The position numbers and the translations under genes are program-made. The notes under the pieces are model-generated. The model had not been told where the DNA came from. It searched no databases and saw nothing but the letters and a program-made list of their open reading frames with translations. 64,000 nt of DNA, taken from positions 85,595,951 to 85,659,950 of the forward strand of contig NC_089225.1 in assembly GCF_963924675.1 (NCBI RefSeq), given 5' to 3'. Shown here piece by piece: positions 24,640 to 36,939 of this stretch (its first letter is position 1; each line of letters begins with the position of its first letter). The stretch is from Phocoena phocoena. Its lineage: Eukaryota > Chordata > Mammalia > Artiodactyla > Phocoenidae.

Positions 24640-27279
24640 AAAGTAAAACTGTTTCTAAATATCTTTACTCCAGGAACAAAGCCCAAGAATATTTGTACAA
24701 ATATGGAAAAAAGCATCCAGCACCCAACAGGGTAGAATTAACAGTGCTTGTGATACAATAAAAAAGTTACCAGATATACAAAGAAGTAGGAAAACGTGGA
24801 CCACAATGGAAAAAATCAATCAATAAAAATAGACTCAGAAACAGCATAGGTTATAGAATTAGTAGACAAGGACATAAAAATGGATATTGTAATTTTATTT
24901 CATATATTCAAGAAAGTCGATTAAAATTAAATACATTAAGTAGAGTCACAAAATATTTTTAAAAACTCAAAATAAACTTCCAAAGATTAAAAATATGTCT
25001 GAAATAAAAAAATATATTGGATGGAATTAATAGATTAGTTACTGCAGAAGGAAAGATTAGTGAATTCAAAAACATAGCAATAAAAACTATATAAAATGAA
25101 ATGCAGAAAGAAAAAAGACTGAAGAAAGTGAACCCAGCTTCGGTGAACTTGGGACAAGTTCGAACAGCCTACTACACATATAACGGGAGATCCTAAAGGA
25201 GGTAAGTGGGAACAGAAAAAAAATTCAAATTCAAATAATGGCTAAAAGGTTTCCAAATTTGATGAAAACTCTAAATCCACAGATATGAGAAGAACTCCAA
25301 GAGTAAGATACATGAAGAAAACTATACTAAGTCATATCATAATCAAATTGCTTGATATCAGTGACAAAGAGAAAAATCATAAAAGCAAGCAGAGAAAAAA
25401 GACACATGGAAAGAAGAAAGATAAGAATAACCACAGACTTCTCAATGGAAACAATGCAATTAAAAGAAACAACTAAATAAAGAGATACTATGTTCATGAA
25501 TTAAAATACTAGATATTATTAAGATGCCAATTCTCCCTAAATTACAGTCTAGTATGAGTCCCAAAAGTTTGGTTTTTTTTTTTTTGGTTGCAATTGACAA
25601 TCTCATTTTCCAATTTATATGGAAATACAAAGGGCCTGGAATAACCAAACAACTTTGAAAAAGAAAAAAGAAAGTTTGGGAGCTTATAATGCTTCATTTC
25701 AAAACTTATTATAAAGGTACTATAGTCAAGGCAGTGTGGTATCAGTGGTATCAGCATAGCATTGGAAAAATAGTAAAAATCTACAAACATAAGTGCCTCC
25801 ATGGGAGTTTTGGGTACCAGGTAGGAGATTGTGAAACCCTGGTTCAGGTCAAGACCAAGGAGAGCTGTTTTGGCAAGACAAGCTCACAACCACGTGGCTG
25901 ACTTGTGGTCCCATGTACAGAAACAGAAAGCAATAGTAATTAAAACAGTATGATACTGGCATGAAAATAGACATGTAGAACAATAGAACAGAATAGAGAG
26001 CCCAGAAATAAACCCACACATTTACGGTCAACTAATATTTGACAAGGGAGCCAAGAATACTCAATGGGGAAAGGATAAGCTCTTCAATAAACAATGTTGG
26101 GAAAACTAGATATTCATATGCAGAAGAATGAAATTTGATTCCTGTCTTACACCACTCACAAAACTTAACTTGAAATTGGTTAAAGACTTAAGTGTAAGGC
26201 CGGAAACTGTAAAACTCATGGAAGAAAATATAGGGGAAAAGCTCCTTCATATTGGTCTTGGTAAGAACTTTTTGGATATGACACCCAAAACACAAGCAAA
26301 AGCAAAAATAAACAGGTAGGTCTACATCAAACTAAAAAACTTCTGCACAGCAAAAGTGTCAACAAAATGAAATTATTACCTACAAGACGGGAGAAAGTAT
26401 TCACAAACCATGTATCTGATAAGATGTTCATATCCAAAATATACAAGCAGCTCATACAACTCAATAGGAAAAAACAAATAATCTGATTTAAAAATGGGTA
26501 GACATTTTCCCAAAGAAGGTATACAAAAGGCCAACAGGTACATAAAAATATGCTTGACGTCACTAACTTCCAGGGAAATATAAATTAATAACATAATCAG
26601 ATATCACCTCATACCTGTTAGAATAGCTATTATCCAAAAAATAAAAGATAACAAGTAAGTATTGATGAGGCTGTGGAGAAATTAGAACTCTTGTACATTG
26701 CTGGTGAGAACACAAATTAATACAGTATGGAGTTTCCTAAAAAATTAAAATTAGAATTACTATATGATCCAGCAATCTTACTTCATATAGGTATGAAGGA
26801 AATGAAATCAGTATCTTGAAGAGATATCTGCACCCCCACGTTCATTGCAGAATTATTCACAATAGCCAGCACATAGAAACAACATTAAGTATTCATCTAC
26901 ATGTGAATGGATAAAGAAAATGTGGAATATATACACACAATGGAATATTATTCAGCCATAAAAAAGGAAATCCTGCCATTCACAAAAATATGGATGGAAC
27001 TTGAGGACATTATCCTAAGTGAAGCAAGTCAGAGAAAGACAAATACTGTATGATCTCACCTATATGTGGAATCTAAAAAAGCCAAACTCAGAGAAACAGA
27101 GAGTAATGTGGTGGTTGCTTGGGGGTAGGGGGTGGAGGAAATGGAGATATTGGTCAAAGGGTAAAACCTTCCAGTTATAAGATAAATAAGTGGGAATCTA
27201 ATGTACAGCATGGTAGCTATATTTAACAATACTGTGTTATATACTTGAAAGTTGCTAAGTAGACCTTAAACGTTCTCAA

Positions 27280-27312
<33 letters not shown>

Positions 27313-27490
27313 ACAACTGTAATTATGGGAGGTGTTGGAGGTGTTAACTAACCTTACTGTAGTAATCACTTCACAATATGTACACGTATCAAATCATCAC
27401 TTTGTACACCCCAAGCTTTTACAATGTTATGTGTCAATTATATGAGATACGTCAATTATATCTCAGTAAAGTTGGATAAATAAATAAATA
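24640..27490 (+). mobile_element. Composite old L1 (ORF1-like part plus ORF2 3' half)
   Basis: 24640-25480 resembles the ORF1 region of L1M/HAL1 elements ('gaattagtagacaaggacat', 'gaagaaaactatactaagtc'). 25490-27490 is the 3' half of L1 ORF2 and the 3' UTR ('gtacattgctggtgagaaca'; 'tattcagccataaaaaagga'), ending in 'ttatatctcagtaaagttgg'. Many stops and frameshifts break it. The central ORF2 is missing, so it is either internally deleted or two neighbouring elements. A foreign segment lies at about 25750-25925, and a (CA)n microsatellite (27279-27315) grew inside the 3' UTR. Confidence 0.8.
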
Positions 27491-27829
27491 GGAAGGCTAG
27501 AGAAGTCTTCCTTTGAGTAGAAAGCCGATTACTAAATGTAGAATTGACGATATTAGAAAATCTCCATTAGAAAAATTAGAGTAATAATTAACATTAATGG
27601 GTGTCAAAACTAGTAAGGGAAAGTGAGGTAAAGAATCAGATTTTACATAGTTATCTCTCCACAAAATATTTGTCTATTGCAAAAGGGGAAAAACACGGCT
27701 TTACACTCGTCAGGGTCTGGCAAATACTGTCTTAATCGTGTGACGTTAACGCCTCAACTATTAGCAGGGCTTTTGTAGAGGTGAGATGGACCTCCTACCC
27801 GAAGTTGGTTCAGATGTCGAGACTGGCAA

Positions 27830-27864
<35 letters not shown>

Positions 27865-28155
27865 CGCACACCTCAAGAGGATAGAAAGAGGTTTATTACT
27901 CACATTTTGAGCCTTTTTGAAAGGAGTAGGGTAGGCTCCCAAGCATGTCTGAAAATGGTTTGCGAGAGCAAGAAGGGTGACTGGCTTTGGCTTTTATTGG
28001 GTTAAGGGGTGGGGCTACCAGTGAGGGTTCCCAGGCACAGGCAAGGGCTTGTATAGTTGGAACTTCTTATCTGAATCAAAGGAGGGAGCATCTACGCTTT
28101 CTTACCAGCTTGCCCACGTGGGGCAGCAGAAGGGAGAGGAATAAGACTCAAAAGC
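27491..28155. other. Intergenic DNA with (CA)n and LTR-like patch
   Basis: (CA)n microsatellite at 27831-27870. The following 250 bases ('tttattactcacattttgag', 'gggttaaggggtggggctac') have the feel of an LTR read in reverse, but I cannot name a family. No gene. Confidence 0.4.
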
Positions 28156-28290
28156 TATCAGCTTTTCTTTTTTCTTTTTAATTAATTTTTATTGGAGTGT
28201 AGCTGATTTACAATGTTGTGTTAGTTTCTGCTGCACCACAAAGTGAATCAGTTATACATATTAATATATCCACCCTTTAAAATATTTATT

Positions 28291-28412
28291 TATTTATATA
28301 TTTTTTGTCAAGCCACGTGGCTTGCGGGATTTTAGTTCCCCAGCCAGGATCGAACCCGTGCCCCTTGCAGTGGACGTGCAGAGTCCTAACCACTAGATTG
28401 CCAGGGAAGTCC
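28291..28412 (-). mobile_element. Short tRNA-derived SINE inside L1
   Basis: Reverse short SINE with 'aagccacgtggcttgcggga', 'ggatcgaacccgtgcc' and 'ttgccagggaagtccc'. The L1 sequence 'tccac[c/t]cttt' resumes on its other side, suggesting the target duplication. Confidence 0.85.
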
Positions 28413-28753
28413 CTCCACTCTTTTTTTAGATTCTTTCCCCATGTAGGCTCTCTTCAGCCACTTGAGGAGAGCTCCCTGTGCTATACATTAGGTCCTTATT
28501 AGTTATCTATTTTATATATAGTAGTGTGTATGTGTCAATCCCAATCTCCCAATTTGTCCCCTCCCCCTTGGTAACCATAAGTTTGTTTTCTACATCTGTG
28601 ACTCTATTTCTGTTTTGTAAATAAGTTCATCTATACCATTTTTTTAGATGCCATATATAAGTGATATTTATTTTTCTCCAGCTGACTTACCTCACTCAGT
28701 ATGACAATCTCTAGGTCCATCCATGTCGCTGCAAATGGCATTATTTCATTCTT

Positions 28754-28990
28754 ATTTTTTAATTTCATGCGTCACACACATAGTGTATTATTTATTAAGC
28801 ACCAGACAGAAGTTCATAATTATTTCCCAGATACCTTTTAATAAATGCCCCTCCAGATTCCTCTTCCTACAGGTTGGAAATCCCTAGATTAGAGACTGGG
28901 GAAGTGATGAGATCAGGGGAAGACAGAGTTCCAGATTCTGACATAGAAGTAATAGTCGAAGCTGTGAAATAGGGGAGACTCCTGCGGGAG
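28754..28990 (-). pseudogene. Probable retrocopied mRNA 3' end (non-coding)
   Basis: This 237-bp non-L1 segment splits the antisense L1 and is flanked by 'ttcattctt' on both sides (28745-28753 and 28991-28999). On the minus strand it ends with AATAAA (28796-28791), about 24 bases later followed by an A-rich tract (about 28767-28754). That is the layout of a polyadenylated transcript end inserted by L1 machinery. It encodes no recognisable protein, so the source would be a 3' UTR or non-coding RNA. The parent is not identified; an unrecognised SINE is the alternative. Confidence 0.6.
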
Positions 28991-29293
28991 TTCATTCTTT
29001 TTTATGACTAATATTCCATTGTATATATGTACCACATCTTCTTTATCCATTCATCCATCGATGGACATTTAGTTTGCTTCCATGTCCTGGCTATTGTAAA
29101 TAGTGTTGCAATGAACACTGGGGTGCATCTATCTCTTCGAATTATGGTTTTCTCCAAATACGTGCCCAGGAGTGGGATTGCCGGATCATATGACAACTCT
29201 ATTTTTAGTTTTTTAAGGAGCCTCCATACTGTTCTCCATAATGGCTCTATCAATTTACTTTCCCACCAACAGTGTAGGAGGGGTTATCAGCTT

Positions 29294-29620
29294 GCTTTCA
29301 AAAATAAGTTGTCCAATGTCTATTTTACTGTATGTAAATGTATCATTTTAGCATTTTAAACATCTTTGTTAATATGGTAGACAAAAATGTTACCTTGTTT
29401 AATTTTTATTTCTTTGATCTCTTTAGAGGGTGAAGTATTTGCAAATTTTGTTGCTCAATAGTGTTTCCTCTTTTGGAAATAATATTTATATCTTTTTATT
29501 GATTGAGGTAATAGTCTTTCTCTGAGAGTCTCATATAAGTGCTTTATCATAGTAGTTGCAGTATTTTCCCCGTTTGTGGTTTACCTTTTAATTTTGGTTA
29601 TCTTACTCTTTAGGAGAAAG
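29294..29620 (-). mobile_element. Older L1-like fragment, antisense (tentative)
   Basis: 'aatttttatttctttgatct' and the following T-rich text ('tgctttatcatagtagttgc') resemble an old L1 ORF2 3' region in reverse. Similarity is weak and no frame is open. Confidence 0.4.
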
Positions 29621-31339
29621 AACTTTTTTTTTTTTAAATGAGAAAATATGCTGCTGCAGCAAGAAGAACTGTCAAATTCAAGACTTGTTCTATATGTGGA
29701 AGGAGTCTGTAAGACAGAGAAGACAGGAAGTACTGCAAGCTTTGGCTAAGGGGCTCTGCGTTTTGTGTTCTTGAGGTATTTGGGCGTGAGGAATGTGTAT
29801 CAAACTTAATATGTTTTATTTTGTTCTTAATCATAGAACTAGATGCCTTGTTTTGAGGACTGCATTAGAGTAAATCACACACAGGCGTTATTTCTCTCCT
29901 TGGTCATAGAATGTTTGGAAAATCTGATACTAAGTTAATTGTAATGCAGCCCTAAAAACAAAAACTGGCTCAAAAAAATGAGTTCACATAAGTAGTGCTG
30001 TGTGGGTTGGCAAAAAAGAAAGGAAGGAATAGCAGATTGTACTATCTATTATTGAGAAAAATTCTGGGCTAACCCAAGTCATAAACACTGCAGTATTCAA
30101 TGTTTCCGGATAAGAACTCGTCACAAAATGATGTTATTTCAGAAAACGCTATAAAAAACACATCAAAAGAAGATAAATGGATTGCACGCAGAGCCGAGAA
30201 ATCCATGATACCGCAAAAGACTGTTCGCCCGTCCAGGCTAGCAGAAGGCTTCAGCCACTTGGGGGAGCTCAAATCTCACTTCCCTCAGTTATTACTCTGC
30301 CCGCAAAGAGGTTGATAGCGGACATTGGATTGGTCAAGTCCAAGAACACAGTTTAGGGCACCGTGCTAGGGCCTGGAACTTTCTCTATGGTGAAGTAGAG
30401 GGTAAATGCAGTTCCTGGTGATAAATTTCTTTTTGGGTTCTCATACTGTAGGGTTTTCTTTGGTTGGCTTTTTAGGAAAACTGGTTTCCCCATACAGCTG
30501 GGGTGATTGAAGAGGGCTCTTCCTCTTTAATCAGAGACAGATGTGCTCTGTTGCCCCCGGAAGGTCTTGGGGGAACAATGGATGATTTCTAAGACTAAGA
30601 AAAACTTTTCTTTCTTTCCTTTCTTTAATTGCAATTTGGCTGGAATTGTCTTTTCTCTCCACCAGAGCCAAACAATGGGGATAACTGCAGGTCAGGTAAC
30701 ATCTCTGGGCAATGAGACAGAACTGATTGTCCTGTGCTGGGAATTAGTTTCAAGGGCAAAGGAGGGCTCATCTCAGAAAAGAAAGAGCTTCTCTGTAGAG
30801 AATTTTGGGCTGGTAGTGCCAGCATTTGTGGACAGGAGAGTGTATTCACAATCCAAGGGTTTTATTTTCCTTTTTATCTCCTTTTTCTCAGCCTGGACTG
30901 AGATAAATCTTAAAAATGGCATGGATTTTGGATCACTAGAAGTGTCTGATAAACCAGAGCTATGAAATTCATCACTAAACAGATAAAGAGGGGTGAAAGT
31001 CCTCTCTCCTTCTTGTTACCTCTCTCCCTCCCTTCATACATTCCTTCAAGCTAGAAAGTACGTGGGAGAAGACTTCCTTCCTCCCTCCCTCCCTCCCTTC
31101 CTTCTTTCCTTTCTCCCTTCCCTTTGTTCATTCATTCTTCTTTTCCTTTTTGATGTGGTTCCATCTAAGATGTATTAATAATTGCTTTTCCTCTTTAAAA
31201 TTGAGTTTTAGCTATATAAGTGGTTCCTGAATACATTCTCCTTTCAAAAACCTAGAAAGCTAAAGCTGCTGTGAAGTCCTCTTGGAGCACTACCTCACTA
31301 CCCCAATGCCATATCCCAAGCATTGTTACTAAAGGAGGC
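29621..31339. other. Unassigned intergenic DNA with (TTCC)n tract
   Basis: A pyrimidine tetranucleotide repeat lies at about 31073-31123. The open frame 30543-30965 (140 codons) has no recognisable domain and no supporting context, so it is not called as a gene. Confidence 0.5.
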
Positions 31340-31545
31340 CTATGGCCAGATTGCCTTGGCTTAAGCTTAACTCTACCAGTTAACTGGCTGTGCAACTTTA
31401 GGCAAGTTGCTCAACTTGTCTGTGCCTAAGTTTCCTTATCTGGAGAATGGGAATGTTATTAATTTCCATTCTCCAGATAACCTACCTCACAGGAAGGTTT
31501 TAAGGATAAAATGTAATAATTTATGTAAAACACTTAAACACCATA
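31340..31545 (+). repeat. MIR SINE
   Basis: 'aactggctgtgcaactttag', 'ctgtgcctaagtttccttat' and 'aaaatgtaataatttatgta' are in MIR order. An internal direct/inverted patch 'tctggagaatgggaatg'/'catt ctccaga' gives a small hairpin at about 31439-31478. Confidence 0.8.
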
Positions 31546-31639
31546 TCGTATTTAATAAGCTCTTAAAAATGTTTGTTATTATTACCCTGCTTTCCACTTG
31601 CGATGTGAATTTTTCCCCAGTTCCTGGAGGAAACCACTA

Positions 31640-32370
31640 TTATGAGTTTTCAGAATATTGTTTTAGTATCATGTGTGTGTGTGTTTAACAAATGGTGTCA
31701 TATTATACATGTTATTCTGTAGTTTACCTTTTTAAATTAGCAATTATGTTTTGTGATTTATCCATGTTGACTCAAATAGATCTAGTATACTCCTTTTAAC
31801 TGCTATATAATATACTATTGTGAATCTAATTTATTTAGCTATTTCCTGGTTGATGGACAGTTAAAATGTTACTAATTTTTGTCTATTATAGACGGTGCTG
31901 CACTGAACCTTCATATAGATGTCTGTGCCATATTGTGATAGAAATCTATGTGTGGAACTTATGAGTTGTAGGGAATGTACAAACTGGTTGAACCAATTTA
32001 TATTTCCACTAGTAATATCTGAAAGTACTCAATTCCTCAAAACCTTGCAAAAGCTCAATAAGAAAATCAACCATTTTTGGCAATCTAATGGAGAGAAATA
32101 CTGTCATTATTGTTTTAATTTGTATTTCCATGGTTACTAGTGAGACTGAGCATCCTTTCATATGTTTATTGGCCATTTGTATTCTCTCTTCTGTGAATCG
32201 TCTGTTCATAACCTCTGTTTGCATTTCTATTATATCTTTAGTCTTTTTCTTATTAATCTGTAAGATAATCTTTTAAGTATGTGGCAAATACTTTCTCCTA
32301 ATCAGGTTTCCTTATCTTTTAGCTTTGTTCATGGAGTCTTTGATCATATGGGCCTAAATTTGTTTGCAGT
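31640..32370 (-). mobile_element. Old L1 3' region, antisense
   Basis: 'tgtattctctcttctgtgaa', 'tttgtatttccatggttact' and 'ttatttagctatttcctggt' follow an L1M 3' region in reverse. Highly diverged, with no intact frame. Confidence 0.65.
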
Positions 32371-32595
32371 AATATGTAATTGCACAATTATTCTTGCGAT
32401 TGCCATTTTCATGCATTTAGGCTATAGGAGGAAATTGAAGCTCCATAAGAGAAAACAAATTGTGTAGGAAGAACACATAGAGTGAGAAAGGGTGAAAGGT
32501 GAGAATCAAGGATTGCTCTAAAGAGCACCTTCATGTACAAGTGGTAAGTCTGGAGCATGGAATGGAACAGGACTAGCTTTAAAAATACATTTTTG
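32371..32595. other. Unassigned intergenic DNA
   Basis: No gene or repeat identified. Confidence 0.5.
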
Positions 32596-32930
32596 GGACT
32601 TCCCTGGTGGTGCAGTGGTTGAGAATCCACCTGCCAATGCAGGGGACACGGGTTCGAGCTCTGGTCTGGGAAGATCCCGCATGCCATGGAGCAACTAAGC
32701 CTGTGCGCTACAACTACTGAGCCTGCACTCTAGAGCCTGTGAGCCATAACTACTGAGCCCTCATACCACAACTGCTGAAGCCTGTGCACCTAGAGCCTGT
32801 GCTCCGCAACAAGAGAAGCCACTGCAATGAGAAGCCTGCACACCTCAACGAAGAGTAGCCCCCGCTCACCACAACTAGAGAAAGCCCGTGTGCGGCATCA
32901 AAGGCCCGATGCTGCCAAAAAAACAAAAAA
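32596..32930 (+). mobile_element. CHR-1 SINE
   Basis: Forward long CHR-1 copy 'gacttccctggtggtgcagt' to 'gatgctgcc' plus A-rich tail. 'catttttg'/'cgtttttg' may mark the ends. Confidence 0.92.
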
Positions 32931-34730
32931 ACCGTTTTTGTCTTGCAGTCCAATGGAAAGAGACATAATGAAAACGATGTCATCAGACAAACAGTGTAAT
33001 CCTACATGTTGTAGAGGAAGAATGAGACCAACTTTGGCACAGGCAGAAGTTTGGGGGAAAAACCCCCCCAAAAATCTGACTCTAACTGAAAGAAATAGGG
33101 ATTCCTTAGGAGGAAATGGAAATGGAGCACAAGAGTAAGGAATTAGGTTGTGCTGCTGCAGAAAAAGAGGTAGAGAAAGCAGTATTTTTGTTGGCCTGAA
33201 AGAAAGCTAGAAAACCCATGGGACAAGACATATTGCTTTTTCCTACACCACTAAAGCCTTGAGAAATGTTACCAGTGGTAACTCCAGCTCAGAAATACAT
33301 TGATGGAAGGATTCTCCAGCTGGTACAAATGTGGTAGCAGAAGGAAACATTAACCTAGGAAGTGGGATTGTTAGGACTAAAAAATTTTAGACTCCAGAGT
33401 CTAAAACAGCAGCATCTTTGGCATAGATGATATCATAGGACCTGAAACAAACAAACATATGGCATCTGGTGGGAGACAGAGAAACAGACATGAGCAGGAA
33501 ATTGGAACTATGGGAAAAATACACTGGGTGCTTGGAGATGTCTCTTGTAAATGGGCAAGAACTGTTATAAGAGAGAAGAACCTGTACTCTTAGATGGGGT
33601 TCAAACTCATTCCAGCATTTGGGCACCAGGAATAAGGGAATAAATATGAAAGCAACTTAAGAAATTTTCAATATGCAGAAGGAACACCAATAAGGAGAGA
33701 ATCCTAGAAAGCACTGGGGATTGGTGGAACCCTCTGCAAATTTCTGAGTCATGCAATAAAAAGGACAGTTTACAGGAGTGACGGGTTTTTCAATAAAATT
33801 TGGAATTTAGTATCACAATTAACCTCTTGATTGCATTTCTTCTGGGTTTAAGGTCATGGGGGGGTGATGGAATGGACTCTGAAAAATTGCATGGATTATC
33901 CTGTCAATGCCTTTTTCTCTTTTCCCTTTTCCTCTTTAGAATGTATCTGTGTTAGTCTTACAGTAAATATGCATTTGAGCATTATTCATTCCTCAGCTGA
34001 CACACCTGCTGCCTTTGATTAGATTTTTTCCATGTCTTTGGAAGCAGGACCTTCCTTAAGGAAGCTGTGATATTCTTCAACTTCTGACTCCTGACCTACA
34101 GATTTATCTATAGCCACACCCTACTTTTTCTTTCCAGATTTCCCCATCAAGTGGTACTGTGAGTGTTTCCTTAAAAGTTTCCCCTCTGTTCCAAACCTAA
34201 AAGGCATAGCAATGGGGAAAAAAATCCAAACAATAACTAGACGTTTTCATGGGCCAGAAATGGAAACACTCGGCAGTAAGCCGGGACTGCAGCATAGGCC
34301 TGCTGGGCTATAGTTCCAGAAATAGACAGAGTTAGGAGGGTGACTACTGCAGTGGAATGAAAACCAAAGTGGTCCACATGTGGTAGGGCACCAGGGCCAG
34401 CATCACCGTGTAAAAGCCAAGGCTAGGTAGGCCTACCATGACCATGAAAGGAGGTGGAAACAGCTCTGATCACTGCTTGAAGCTGTGGCTTTATAAAGCT
34501 GAGTTCCTGTGGGGGGCAGGAGGAAATGGAGCAAGCCCAGCAGCAGGACTTGTTTAGCTCAGTAACTAGATCTAAAATAGCCCCATCATTCTGCACTTGG
34601 AGCTGTCCCTCCAGTGTAAGACCTGGTTCTGGACTTGGGTGGTGGGTCTCCCTGCGGGCTGAGTGGAGGCAACCACATAATTTATACATAGAGGGGCGTG
34701 GTCACAGAGAGAGAACATAAGACAAAACAA
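32931..34730. other. Unassigned intergenic DNA
   Basis: About 1.8 kb without an exon or a repeat I can name. Short open frames on both strands have no known domain. Confidence 0.5.
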
Positions 34731-34734
34731 CAAC

Positions 34735-35100
34735 AAACCCAGTTCCACCTAAGATTAGCCTACCAACCCAAATATAAATTCACCATTATGAAAACTACCA
34801 CTAAAAAAGTGAGTCAGCAAACTAATCAGATGGATTGACTCCTACTGAAATGCAAACATATGGAATGATTTAAAAATATTAGGTTCCAGATCTTCAAAGA
34901 GATAAAGAACAAGAAATGACAAAACAGGAATAGGCAGATCTGAGTAAAGAACTGATAGAGTCCAAATAAAAAACAATTAGAAATTGTGAGAATGAAAATA
35001 AATTTAATGAAATTAAAAGTTTAATAGGGCAAACACTATACTAGACACAGTAAAAGAACATTCTAGTGAACTGGAATTAAATAATATTATAAATATTACA
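34735..35100 (+). mobile_element. Old L1/HAL1 ORF1-like fragment (tentative)
   Basis: A-rich sequence such as 'agatctgagtaaagaactga' and 'gagaatgaaaataaatttaa' resembles the ORF1 region of old L1 elements in forward orientation. No frame survives. Confidence 0.4.
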
Positions 35101-35145
35101 TTTCCCCTCTTCCTCTGACAGTCTTGTAAATGAAGGTGCTCTTTA

Positions 35146-35509
35146 TTTTTCTTTTAATTAAAATTTTTTAAAAAATAAATTATTTTTGGCTGTGTTTTGT
35201 CGTCATTGCTGCGCGTGGGCTTTCTCTAGTTGCAGCAAGAGGTGACTACTCTTCGTTGCAGTGTGCAGGCTTCTCATTGCGGTGGCTTCTCTTGTTGCAG
35301 AGTACTGGCTCTAGGCGCATGGGCTTCAGTAGTTGTGGCACGCAGACTCAGTAGTTGTAGCTCTCGGGCTCTAGAGCACAGGCTCAGTAGTTGTGGCTCA
35401 CAGGCTTAGTTGCTCTGCAGCATGTGATACCTTTCCGGACCAGGGCTCAAACCTGTGTGCCCTGCATTGGCAGGCGGATTCTTAACCACTGCACCATCAG
35501 GGAAGTCCA
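35146..35509 (-). mobile_element. CHR-1 SINE
   Basis: Reverse long CHR-1 copy with the exact target duplication 'aaggtgctcttta' (35133-35145 and 35510-35522). Confidence 0.95.
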
Positions 35510-35522
35510 AAGGTGCTCTTTA

Positions 35523-36939
35523 GAACAATCTTTGATTCTCACTTTTCTCCTTTCTCACCCTATGTGTTCTTCCTACACAACCTGTTTTCTCCTATGGCTT
35601 CAATTTCCTTCTATAGCCTAAAGGCATGAAAATGGTAGTTGCAAGAATAATTGTGCAATTATGTATAACTGCAAGCATGGCCGATGGTACTTGGATCACT
35701 GTAGCCTTTATTATTGAATAGTTTGCTAGAATAGTAAAGCTATTTTTCAGCCAATATAAAATATCTCACTTTCCACAGATCAGCTTCCAAAGTTTCTCCT
35801 AACTTCTCTGCCACCGGCACTATGATGAATAAGCCGCAGAGGCTCTAAGTATTCAGATGACATACAAGTTATCGAATTATTCTGACAGCTCACCTTCTCT
35901 TTACCAGTGTATTCCCTTCATAAAATTGATTTTGAATTTTAAAAATTGCCTGTAAGACTCTATTCTTAACTGACAGGAAGGTCTTAATATGCATCAACTT
36001 GAATGAGTCGCAGTTTTGGGGACTTCTAGGCTATAACCAATAATCTGATGACTAGGATGAGGAAGGTGTGGGAGATGCTTCTGGTTTCCTTCCCAATCTT
36101 CCTACTCCCTCCTTCTTTGCTAACAGAGCCCTAATGTCATTCAGGGTGGCAATGTGCTCAGTCTTAAGCAAGCAGAATTCCCAAGTAGAACCCACGGTCC
36201 AAGAGGCCAGTTTTGACAGTCCTGCTCTCTGCTTTGCCAGCCTCCCTCACCCTTCCTTGCGGATGACCATATGACCCAGTTCTAATAAATAAGATGTAAA
36301 AGGAAGTCTACTAAGAAGAGGAGCCATGTGGTTGCTGCTGCTCCTACCTCTTTCCTCCTGCCTTGAAATTAATGTTTGAGAAATGTGACAGCCATCTTGA
36401 GAATGAGGGCCAGCCCAAGAGAATCATAGAAATACCAGCCCTGTCGCATTGAGCTGGGCGAGTGCCAGCAGTACCTACCATTGGACATTTTGTCATATAA
36501 GGAAAATTAGCTTTTATCAACGTACTTTAAGCCATATGCATTTCTAATTGATACAGTGTGGAAATAAAATAGTTGGCTCCTTTAATCAATATTTTGAAAG
36601 ACTAAAGTGACTAGGTCAATTCTAGGCTAAAGTAAAAGAAATACATGTTAACTGACCTGCACTAGATAAGAACATAGGCTTAAAGAAAAGAGAATAGGAA
36701 ATACTTCCTTCACAACTCTTGTTAGAAGAGTTTTTCCATGAATATGCCAATCAATTTAAATATTTGAACCCCTATGATATCTAGATTGAGTTAAGTGAGT
36801 TTCTTAGCTGTTCAAACCACTGTATTTTACAGAAATGGGAGTAGCATATATAAGGACTAGAGAATCGAATGTGAGCTGAGGGGGAATGTGTTGGCCATCT
36901 TTCTAGCCACTTATTACTGTCATCTATTGCCTTGCTTAT
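35523..36939. other. Unassigned intergenic DNA
   Basis: No gene or clear repeat. The open frame 36068-36274 has no recognisable domain. Confidence 0.5.

Larger units (their letters stand above)
28165..29284 (-). mobile_element. 5'-truncated L1, antisense, with two insertions
   Basis: On the minus strand it begins in the C-terminal part of ORF2 (an open stretch 29253-29008 includes [18 protein letters not shown] and [13 protein letters not shown]), then the 3' UTR and A tract near 28170-28190. 'tatcagctt' flanks it (28156-28164 and 29285-29293), consistent with a target duplication. It was later interrupted by a short SINE (about 28291-28412) and by a retrocopy-like segment (28754-28990). Confidence 0.88.

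Noticed and set aside
27279..27870. Regularly spaced short repeats as a possible array
   Set aside because: They are (CA)n microsatellites. No CRISPR-like repeat and spacer structure exists anywhere in this vertebrate window.
29008..29253. 81-codon minus-strand frame
   Set aside because: It is the C-terminal piece of L1 ORF2 in a 5'-truncated element, reported as L1.
30543..30965. 140-codon open frame
   Set aside because: No recognisable domain, no splice context and no upstream CpG island; its length is within chance for 64 kb.
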